From Gammaproteobacteria bacterium (lineage in GTDB: Bacteria > Pseudomonadota > Gammaproteobacteria > Steroidobacterales > SZUA-146): a stretch of DNA of 5,915 bases. Below, piece by piece: positions 1 to 4,811 of the stretch. The stretch's first letter is position 1, and the number at the start of each line of letters is the position of its first letter. Location of the stretch: positions 1-5,915 of the forward strand of contig JABDLQ010000228.1 in the NCBI GenBank assembly GCA_013002925.1, given 5' to 3'. Position numbers and translations under genes: made by a program. Under the pieces are notes generated by a model. It saw only the letters and a program-made list of their open reading frames with translations. It was not told where the DNA came from and did no database searches.

Positions 1-751
1 TACAGGCCGTAAAGCCGCCGTACTGCACGTCAAACGGAGCCAGTTCCACAGCGACCTGCTGAATGGCGTCGTACGGGAACGGCATACGTTGGGTAGGATA
101 ACCGTTGCGATTTAGTCCAAAGTTATCGTTGAGCTTAATGCCGTCAACTGTCAGGCTGTTATATCTTGAACTTGCACCGTTACACTGAACGCCGTCGACA
201 TCGGCCTCATTAATGTAGATGCGTGGATCGATGCGAATCAGGTCATTGATATCCCGGTTCACCGCAGGCGCGTTTTCCAGATCATCCAGACTGAAACCAG
301 TGGCAGGCCCAATGGCGACCGGCGCGCCACGCGCGGCGATTGCCGTCACCGTGACTTCCTCCATGGTGACATCGCCAAGAGTCACTGCAAATGAATACGC
401 AGAGCCCAGCTGCACCATCACATCTGTGATGGTCTGATCAGCGTGTTGCGGAGAACTGACTCTCACGGTGTATGGGCCGCCAACACGCAAACCGCCAGCA
501 GTAAAGTTACCAGCATTGGTAGTTGTCAATCGCCGGGTATTTCCGGTGCGTGTATCGGTGACCGTAACTGCCGCACCGGCAACCGGTGACCCGTCCGAGG
601 CGGTCACAGAGCCGCGGATTGATGACGTGGTTTCCTGCGCAAAACCAGGCGTCGCTGTAAACATCATGACCACAGCAGCGCAGGCTGCCAGCAGCTTCGG
701 CAAATCCAGTCTGGCGGCCGCAGAGGCCTGACCAACGGTGTGAATACTCAT
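1..751 (-). CDS. TonB-dependent receptor with carboxypeptidase-like regulatory domain, N-terminal part (truncated by window edge)
   Basis: This is an outer-membrane receptor that would take up a substrate using TonB energy. The frame is open from the ATG at 751 to the window edge, giving 250 residues with no stop. Residues 1-38 form a long signal peptide: a hydrophobic stretch at about 19-34, then a GFA|QE cleavage site. Residues about 43-125 look like a carboxypeptidase-regulatory (CnaB-like) beta-sandwich, with IRGSVTASDGSPVAGA near its start. A TonB-box-like stretch, MEEVTVTA, lies at 130-137. The plug domain follows, with LTVDGIKLNDNFGLN and ELAPFDVQYGGF typical of Oar-type receptors. Cys190 and Cys250 flank the plug segment and might pair. 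The barrel, roughly 600-800 further residues in this family, is outside the window. A GGGGA ribosome site 7 nt upstream supports the start. The substrate cannot be told from this part; the nearby nucleoside hydrolase makes nucleosides a guess. Confidence 0.93.
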   Translation of the reverse strand, partial: MSIHTVGQASAAARLDLPKLLAACAAVVMMFTATPGFAQETTSSIRGSVTASDGSPVAGAAVTVTDTRTGNTRRLTTTNAGNFTAGGLRVGGPYTVRVSSPQHADQTITDVMVQLGSAYSFAVTLGDVTMEEVTVTAIAARGAPVAIGPATGFSLDDLENAPAVNRDINDLIRIDPRIYINEADVDGVQCNGASSRYNSLTVDGIKLNDNFGLNRNGYPTQRMPFPYDAIQQVAVELAPFDVQYGGFTAC

Positions 752-758
752 AGTTAAT

Positions 759-763
759 TCCCC
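759..763 (-). promoter_or_regulatory. Ribosome binding site of the TonB-dependent receptor
   Basis: Read on the minus strand this is GGGGA, separated by 7 nt from the ATG at 751. It supports that start over the in-frame methionines at residues 29-30, which would remove most of the signal peptide. Confidence 0.55.
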
Positions 764-1028
764 AACAAGAAAAGATCATCGATGAAGCGGGTTTCCCAAA
801 TATCCCGCAGATGTTATGTCGCCTCAGCCCACACTTTAATGCCAACCGGCGCAGGGTACAAATTCGATGTTACCGTTTTGTGCAAATTGCTTTGTGGGTA
901 AAAAAACAACAGTCATTTCATGCCCACCCAAAACCTGCTCTGGCTGTATTTCTTTAGACAATAGTTGAAATTACTTCAATTTATCAGTTATTTATATGAT
1001 TTTTCTTCGGTGACTATTTAGTTAAATT

Positions 1029-1044
1029 GCGCAAACGTTTTATA
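1029..1044. promoter_or_regulatory. PurR-like (LacI-family) operator candidate
   Basis: The sequence GCGCAAACGTTTTATA contains the perfect palindrome AAACGTTT (1033-1040) with the central CG typical of LacI-family operators. It matches 12 of 16 bases of the classic E. coli-type PurR box ACGCAAACGTTTTCGT. The core GCAAACGTTT is intact and the mismatches are at the outer edges. It lies about 280 nt upstream of the receptor start, overlapping a TATAAA stretch on the minus strand. PurR controls purine genes in Gammaproteobacteria, which would suit a nucleoside-related receptor. A related regulator such as CytR or a sugar-sensing LacI protein is equally possible. Confidence 0.4.
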
Positions 1045-1296
1045 TCATTGTTGTTAAGGCGCCACGTTGCTCATTTTGACTGATTCAGACGCCCCGGCGC
1101 CCTATCAGTATTAAAACTCCCTGATGCCAGGCAGTTCACAAAATGCGCAAAACCTGCGAAATTTTCCCCGTTTGTTACAAGGCACAATGCCTGTGCCGTA
1201 ATTGCTCCGGGTTAAATAAAACGCTTACCACCAACATCGATTCTGTGGTTTGCGTGGACCCGGAATAAGTCACTCAGGAGCGAGCGCATGATGCAT

Positions 1297-1329
1297 AAAA
1301 AAGCCCCCTGCCCGCGAAAGCAGAGGGCT
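1297..1329 (-). terminator. Intrinsic terminator on the minus strand
   Basis: On the minus strand a 10-bp stem with one mismatch (AGCCCTCTGC against GCAGGGGGCT) closes an 8-nt loop and is followed directly by six T residues. This is a textbook rho-independent terminator. On the plus strand no T-run follows, so it is directional. The nearest minus-strand gene upstream of it ends more than 540 nt away at 1872, so it either ends a long 3' tail of the nucleoside hydrolase mRNA or belongs to an unannotated RNA in between. Confidence 0.8.
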
Positions 1330-1335
1330 GTAAAG

Positions 1336-1372
1336 CCGGGAAGCATTATCGCTTTTATTATCAGCTTCCCGG
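1336..1372. repeat. Inverted repeat, 9-bp perfect stem
   Basis: CCGGGAAGC (1336-1344) and GCTTCCCGG (1364-1372) are exact reverse complements around a 19-nt AT-rich spacer. It lies 6 nt from the terminator stem and would form a stable hairpin in the minus-strand transcript. Confidence 0.6.
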
Positions 1373-1460
1373 TGTCTGGGGGTTTATCTAATTTTTATTC
1401 GATTCAAACCTCGTCATTAATCACGTTGCAAACACGGCTTTACGGCTGGAAATTTTTGCC

Positions 1461-1479
1461 CAACACCAATCTGGTGTTG
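1461..1479. repeat. Inverted repeat, 8-bp perfect stem with 3-nt loop
   Basis: CAACACCA-ATC-TGGTGTTG folds into a tight hairpin on either strand. On the plus strand the following bases are AT-rich but not a T-run. On the minus strand they are GGCAAAAATTT. It is therefore not a convincing terminator in either direction. Confidence 0.55.
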
Positions 1480-1563
1480 TTAATAAATTAAGAAGCAAAA
1501 GCTGTGCCAAATATCCAAACATACGTGTATCGCGGTCCTGTGAAGGCCATGCGCTGATAATTC

Positions 1564-1579
1564 TGTGACGTGTGTCACG
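1564..1579. promoter_or_regulatory. CRP-like binding site
   Basis: TGTGACGTGTGTCACG fits the CRP/Vfr consensus TGTGA-N6-TCACA at 9 of the 10 fixed positions; only the last base differs. The flanks are less ideal. No gene starts nearby on either strand, so if it is functional the likeliest target is a minus-strand promoter feeding the RNA that ends at 1297. Confidence 0.35.
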
Positions 1580-1871
1580 CTGTGTGCGACATTGACTGCG
1601 CTGTCATTCCGCTTGAAGAAATCTCACTGTGTTGTCGTTTTCGAATACAGGGGCTGTGTGTAAAAGTATCCGACAGTCTCGCTTGCGCTATCAATCACAC
1701 GGCATGCTCGCAGTCGCCTGGAATGAACCGTTTGAATTGGACACGTTTGAATAAGACAGGCAGAACAGGCGCCGATTTTTATATCGCGACTGACATTACC
1801 TGGTTAATACCCGATTTTACGAACCCTGTTGATTTGTCAGCGGCTGTTACCCAATCCTCTGGGCGCAATGC

Positions 1872-2861
1872 CTAACTGCAACCGGCTGCCGCATGCAGTG
1901 TCTGATAGTACTGCTCAAGGACAGCCGGCACATTGACACCGACACACACCTGTTTAAGTGGCAATCCTTGCTGGTCCGGTCTTTGCCAACCTTGCGCAAA
2001 CCAGTTCGTTTGCCCCGGCGAGAAGATGGTCTGGCCTGCCGCAATACCTTCCGTAACAACCCGTAGCGAACCGTGTTCGACAGTAAAAAGCTCCGGCGCA
2101 ATCGCATAAATGGCCGCCGTTGAATCATGCACATAGCAGCCTTCAAGATTGGCCCATTCCCGATGAAACGCCGTGTAGATGCGGCTAATCTGGTAGATAA
2201 ACTTACCCGCTTCTCCGCAGGTTTTTTTCAGGCGTTCAAAATAGACCTCATCCATAACAATTTCATGAGTGACATCCAGCCCCACCATCGTAACCGGGCA
2301 TTCGGAACGAAATATCTTGTCTGCCGCCTCGGGATCACCAAAGATATTGGCTTCGGCTACCGGCGAGACATTCCCGATATGACCGTTGCGCCCGATCACG
2401 CCTCCCATGACGACGATCTCTTTCACCAGTCCGGCGATTGCAGGCGCACGCTCAATGGCTAATGCCAGGTTGGTTAAACGACCGACAGATACGATCGTAA
2501 TTTCACCCGGTTGCCGCATGATTTCCTCTACCAGGTAATCCGCTGCGGACACGTTAGCAGGAGCGCTTCCACAATGCGGAATATCGATGTCGCCAAGTCC
2601 GTCTTCGCCATGAATCATTGTTGGCGGCGGCAGCGGGTTGCAGCCGTTGAGTCCGGCGCCCGCACCCCGATACACGTTTGCGGCAATCTCAAACCGGTCC
2701 TTCATGTAACAACAATTGCGGGTAGTCAGTTCTACTGGCGCATTTCCTGCCCCAGTGCATATACCAAGCAGGTCAACCCGTGGCGAATAGTGTAAAAAAA
2801 GCAACGCCATGGCATCGTCTACACCAAGGTCCGTATCAAAAATAATTTTTTTGGCGGGCAT
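1872..2861 (-). CDS. Nucleoside hydrolase (inosine/uridine-preferring family)
   Basis: This enzyme hydrolyses the N-glycosidic bond of ribonucleosides to free base and ribose. The 329 residues are the usual length and cover the whole family fold. The Ca2+ and ribose site signature FDTDLGVDD is at residues 8-16 (Asp9, Asp11, Asp15, Asp16). The family motif around MGGVIG is at 152-157, EANIFGDPEAA at 170-180 supplies Glu170 and Asn172, and VGLDVTHE is at 193-200. His245-Asp246 in YVHDS match the catalytic His and last Ca2+ ligand of the Crithidia-type enzymes, favouring the group with broad purine/pyrimidine use. No signal peptide is seen, so it should be cytoplasmic. The stretch normally written GPLTN reads GRLTN here (127-131). 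It follows the oxygenase gene by 61 nt, probably in one transcript, and has no clear ribosome site of its own. Substrate preference (rihA/B/C-like) cannot be assigned. Confidence 0.93.
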   Translation of the reverse strand: MPAKKIIFDTDLGVDDAMALLFLHYSPRVDLLGICTGAGNAPVELTTRNCCYMKDRFEIAANVYRGAGAGLNGCNPLPPPTMIHGEDGLGDIDIPHCGSAPANVSAADYLVEEIMRQPGEITIVSVGRLTNLALAIERAPAIAGLVKEIVVMGGVIGRNGHIGNVSPVAEANIFGDPEAADKIFRSECPVTMVGLDVTHEIVMDEVYFERLKKTCGEAGKFIYQISRIYTAFHREWANLEGCYVHDSTAAIYAIAPELFTVEHGSLRVVTEGIAAGQTIFSPGQTNWFAQGWQRPDQQGLPLKQVCVGVNVPAVLEQYYQTLHAAAGCS

Positions 2862-2917
2862 CAGTGCAGTACGGACCCGGTGCCGTCATCCAGGGTTCTG
2901 CAAATCCTGCAATCCAT
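2861..2917 (-). promoter_or_regulatory. Possible 18-codon leader reading frame coupled to the nucleoside hydrolase start
   Basis: In the gap between the oxygenase and the hydrolase, an ATG at 2917 opens an 18-codon frame (starting MDCRIC, ending SVLH). Its TGA overlaps the hydrolase ATG as TGATG. A GGTGG stretch lies 10 nt before the small start, whereas the hydrolase start has no visible Shine-Dalgarno sequence. This arrangement could feed ribosomes into the hydrolase by termination-reinitiation. A frame this short can easily arise by chance. Confidence 0.2.
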
Positions 2918-2922
2918 TGTCA

Positions 2923-3768
2923 TCAGTCCACCGCCCGCTGCAGTTCCTGCATGCGTTCTGTGAGATAGCTGTTGGCGGTATACCGTTTCGACAGCACCAC
3001 CTGGGGGTGTGGGTGCAAAAACAGGGGCATGGAAATTCGCGAGCGGTTGTGTGTCGCCTGCGCCGGATTGATGACCCGATGTGATGTAGATGGGAAATAA
3101 CCCCGGGAAGCTTCCTGCAACATGTCGCCGGTGTTGACGATTAAATGACCAAATTCACAGGGCACATCGAGCCACTCGCCATCAAGCTTTTGGACTTGCA
3201 ATCCCGGCTCATGTGACACAGGCAGTAAGGTCAGCAAGTTAATGTCCTCATGCGCAGCAGCGCGAATTGCCGCAGGTGCCTCATCGCCACGCAGCGGTGG
3301 ATAGTGCAACACCCGCAACATCGATTGTGCGCTGCCATTCAGCATATCAGGAAGCGGCTGTGTATAACCTGACGCGACGGACGGCGGACTGTAGTCTGCT
3401 ATCCAGCGCAGCAACTTCGCAGCAAACTGGCGGGCAAACTTAAAGTACTCCAGTGTTTCTTCGCGCAACCAATCAGGGCACTGGCCCCACGGGTAAAACT
3501 GAAAATATTCCTTGAGGTCACGAATATCACGCCCTTTGGCCGCCTCCGCGTCTTGCACCGGAAAAAAACCATCAAATTTATCGGGTGTATATTGAAAGCG
3601 GTACTTGTCATCACTGAGAAAAAACTTTTTCCATTGCCGGGACAGAGAATCCACTGTGCTTTGCTGAATCGGGTGGTTGGTCAGAACACCAAAGCCCGTC
3701 TGATGGAGCGACCTGACAAATTGTTGTGGCGCGTGCGAGTCAGTGTAATTGACAGTTTCGATGAACAT
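2923..3768 (-). CDS. 2-oxoglutarate/Fe(II)-dependent oxygenase, isopenicillin N synthase-like family
   Basis: This is a cytoplasmic non-haem iron oxygenase that would hydroxylate or otherwise oxidise a small molecule, using O2 and 2-oxoglutarate. The 281 residues show the two-part layout of the family. An N-terminal DIOX_N-like region (about 1-100) includes LHQTGFGVLTNHPI at 21-34. The C-terminal double-stranded beta-helix carries the facial triad His173-x-Asp175 (AAHEDINLLTLLP) and His230 (STSHRV). Arg244-Ile-Ser246 in RISMPLFLHP is the RxS motif that binds the 2-oxoglutarate carboxylate, which argues for 2-oxoglutarate use rather than a true isopenicillin N synthase. The gene lies 61 nt upstream of the nucleoside hydrolase on the same strand. 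Some family members, such as fungal thymine 7-hydroxylase, act on free bases, so a pyrimidine or modified base is a reasonable but untested substrate. No Shine-Dalgarno is visible, but no other in-frame start exists before an upstream stop. Confidence 0.9.
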   Translation of the reverse strand: MFIETVNYTDSHAPQQFVRSLHQTGFGVLTNHPIQQSTVDSLSRQWKKFFLSDDKYRFQYTPDKFDGFFPVQDAEAAKGRDIRDLKEYFQFYPWGQCPDWLREETLEYFKFARQFAAKLLRWIADYSPPSVASGYTQPLPDMLNGSAQSMLRVLHYPPLRGDEAPAAIRAAAHEDINLLTLLPVSHEPGLQVQKLDGEWLDVPCEFGHLIVNTGDMLQEASRGYFPSTSHRVINPAQATHNRSRISMPLFLHPHPQVVLSKRYTANSYLTERMQELQRAVD

Positions 3769-3780
3769 GCCTGCATAGTA

Positions 3781-3797
3781 CCAAAGCCGGGCTTTGG
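3781..3797. repeat. 17-nt near-perfect palindrome just upstream of the oxygenase start
   Basis: CCAAAGCC-G-GGCTTTGG is fully self-complementary around a single central base and ends 12 nt before the oxygenase ATG. It could be an operator in the divergent promoter region. It could instead form an RNA hairpin in the short leader, which would explain or offset the missing Shine-Dalgarno. It has no T-run, so it is not a terminator. Confidence 0.5.
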
Positions 3798-3928
3798 ATC
3801 GATGTTCAAACTGTGTTGTAGCGGACGGTGTGACGAAAACCCTGATTAAATCAAAAAAAACATGATTTTACCGATTTTATCAGCAAGATACGGCCGGCAC
3901 ACTGACCCCGGAAAGCAGAGCAATGTTG

Positions 3929-3934
3929 TATAAT
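3929..3934 (+). promoter_or_regulatory. Promoter -10 element of the PEP-CTERM gene
   Basis: A perfect TATAAT lies 27 nt upstream of the ATG, in an AT-rich stretch of the 193-bp divergent region. The matching -35 is poor: CTGACC sits 21 nt upstream, wider than normal. The position suits a transcript with a short leader carrying the AGGGG ribosome site at 3948-3952, 9 nt before the start codon. Nearby, GATTTTA occurs twice with a 9-nt period (3864 and 3873); I cannot assign it a role. Confidence 0.5.
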
Positions 3935-3961
3935 GTAATAAATCAGTAGGGGATTGCTGAT

Positions 3962-4354
3962 ATGAACATCAGGAAACTGTTTTTCGCGCTGTGCGCCTCG
4001 AGCCTGGCCTGTACAACGCCCGCTGGCCCGATGGTTGAAGACGCCCCGGGACACGTCCCTGAATCTGCAGATTCTGCAAAAGACAATCCTTTTGCCATTG
4101 TGGCAGCGCCCGATGACACGACACAGGCTATCGGCAGGGTGCCGGGTGTCCCTGACATTACGCCTGGCCGAGTTTCGGCGATCGCCGATCCTGGCGACCT
4201 CGTGCATGACAGCAGTCATCTTGATGCATCGGTCACGGGCCTCGCGACACCCCCCGTATCGACAGCCCCCGGGATTTCGGAACCTGCGACACTGGCTCTG
4301 CTCGGTGCCGGTTTGATCAGTCTGGCGATGCTGCGCCGTCGCCTCAAACGCTGA
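3962..4354 (+). CDS. Small PEP-CTERM sorting-signal protein
   Basis: This is a short exported protein carrying a C-terminal exosortase sorting signal. An N-terminal signal peptide (about residues 1-21, FFALCASSLA core) is followed by an acidic, Pro/Asp/Ala-rich segment of about 85 residues with no domain I recognise. Residues 107-130 form the classic tripartite PEP-CTERM anchor: the EPAT motif, a hydrophobic helix (LALLGAGLISLAML) and a basic tail (RRRLKR). In such proteins an exosortase of the EpsH/XrtA type cuts near the motif during delivery to the surface, often together with exopolysaccharide export. An AGGGG ribosome site 9 nt upstream and a TATAAT promoter support the start. It is shorter than most PEP-CTERM proteins and its function is unknown. 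It is transcribed away from the oxygenase and looks monocistronic. The Cys17 context (SLAC) is a poor lipobox. Confidence 0.85.
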   Translation: MNIRKLFFALCASSLACTTPAGPMVEDAPGHVPESADSAKDNPFAIVAAPDDTTQAIGRVPGVPDITPGRVSAIADPGDLVHDSSHLDASVTGLATPPVSTAPGISEPATLALLGAGLISLAMLRRRLKR

Positions 4355-4543
4355 CGTTCAATCTGCTGCATTGTGTGCCGGACACCCCATGACCAGGGTA
4401 GCAACACGTCTATTGTCGCCAGCATTTGCTATGTGGCGTGTTGGCACGCAAGTCACCACTTCGGCGGCATCACGGGCGCTATGTCGGTAAGGATTGATCC
4501 AAATTTACTCTGATATGTCTCAGCATTTTGCTGAACCTTGCCG

Positions 4544-4583
4544 TGAATAAATTACCTGAATGAATTGCCTGAATAATTATTCA
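4544..4583. repeat. Tandem 13-nt repeat ending in a perfect 14-nt palindrome
   Basis: TGAATAAATTACC (4544-4556) and TGAATGAATTGCC (4557-4569) are adjacent copies differing at two bases. A third TGAATAA begins at 4570 and runs into the palindrome TGAATAATTATTCA (4570-4583). The array lies about 230 nt upstream of the dehydrogenase start. Regularly spaced copies of one half-site, the last of them doubled into a palindrome, resemble a cooperative repressor-binding array. It might also be slippage in AT-rich DNA. Confidence 0.55.
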
Positions 4584-4735
4584 CATCGGCTGGCAAATGC
4601 AGAGTCGGCTAATACCGCTGGTGCGGCGCAGGTAACGTGTCGGTCATAAAAATATCTACGCCGCCATTACGCACGTAATTGCCTGTAAACACCTATAAAA
4701 ATAGAACTACACAACTATTTTACATAAGCATAAAC

Positions 4736-4765
4736 TTCAGCCGGACGCGCTATTGGCGTTATACT
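4736..4765 (+). promoter_or_regulatory. Weak promoter candidate for the dehydrogenase
   Basis: TATACT (4760-4765) matches the -10 consensus at five of six bases and lies 46 nt upstream of the start codon. A poor -35-like TTCAGC (4736-4741) is 18 nt further upstream. The -10 is plausible; the -35 is weak enough that activator help would be expected. Confidence 0.35.
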
Positions 4766-4798
4766 GAACAGTCTGGGGAAAGAATTTTTGCACTACGA

Positions 4799-4804
4799 GT
4801 GAGG
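4799..4804 (+). promoter_or_regulatory. Ribosome binding site of the dehydrogenase
   Basis: GTGAGG sits 7 nt before the ATG at 4812. It fixes that start, which gives a complete signal peptide. Confidence 0.55.
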
Positions 4805-4811
4805 TTGCGCT

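Larger units (their letters stand above)
1297..1545 (-). ncRNA. Possible small structured RNA ending at the orphan terminator
   Basis: Seen directly: three consecutive inverted repeats and no good minus-strand reading frame. They are a perfect 8-bp stem with 3-nt loop at 1461-1479, a perfect 9-bp stem with 19-nt loop at 1336-1372, and the intrinsic terminator at 1297-1329. A CRP-like palindrome lies just upstream at 1564-1579. The 5' end is uncertain: a TTCACA hexamer (1544-1539) precedes TATGTT (1523-1518) with a short 15-nt spacer, which is only a weak promoter. I do not recognise a known RNA family. The structures could also belong to the 3' untranslated region of the nucleoside hydrolase transcript. 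Confidence 0.25.
752..1871. other. Long noncoding region between the receptor and the nucleoside hydrolase
   Basis: I find no convincing protein gene in these 1.1 kb. The part at about 890-1060 is AT-rich and should carry the receptor's promoter and control sites: a PurR-like operator at 1029-1044 and an inverted repeat TTGAA-N5-TTCAA at 965-979. No -35/-10 pair there is good enough to call. A small hairpin GGCAC-N7-GTGCC sits at 1181-1197. From 1297 to 1579 there is a minus-strand terminator, two more hairpins and a CRP-like palindrome, listed separately. CGTTTGAAT occurs twice 15 nt apart (1729 and 1744), probably by chance. No clear terminator directly follows the nucleoside hydrolase stop. 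Confidence 0.6.
4355..4811. other. Noncoding region between the PEP-CTERM gene and the dehydrogenase
   Basis: No convincing gene is present in these 457 bases. A 33-codon frame starting at ATG 4390 has no ribosome site. Two small hairpins (GCGTG-N4-CACGC at 4436-4449 and TCAGCA-TTT-TGCTGA at 4520-4534) lack T-runs, so no terminator can be called for the PEP-CTERM gene. The region also holds the tandem repeat at 4544-4583 and a weak promoter before the dehydrogenase. The part after about 4640 is AT-rich, as expected for a promoter region. Confidence 0.6.

Noticed and set aside
507..845. 112-codon minus-strand frame over the receptor start
   Set aside because: It is in another frame of the receptor gene, whose own frame has a signal peptide and clear domains.
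1288..1491. 67-codon plus-strand frame with a good AGGAG ribosome site and a short hydrophobic stretch
   Set aside because: It runs through the minus-strand terminator and the two inverted repeats, which explain its sequence better. Its protein resembles nothing I know, and no plus-strand promoter is evident.
1570..1875. 101-codon plus-strand frame, Cys-rich at its start
   Set aside because: It begins at a GTG inside the CRP-like palindrome, has no ribosome site, and its composition is not protein-like.
3843..3853. TGATT-A-AATCA as an FNR/Anr box
   Set aside because: The FNR consensus needs a 4-nt spacer between TTGAT and ATCAA. Here the spacing is 3 and the last base does not fit.
4010..4012. 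Lipoprotein processing at Cys17 of the PEP-CTERM protein
   Set aside because: SLAC lacks the Leu/Val/Ile expected at position -3 of a lipobox, and the protein already has a C-terminal sorting anchor.
3851..4219. 122-codon minus-strand frame opposite the PEP-CTERM gene
   Set aside because: The plus-strand frame has a promoter, ribosome site, signal peptide and sorting signal; the opposite frame has none of these.
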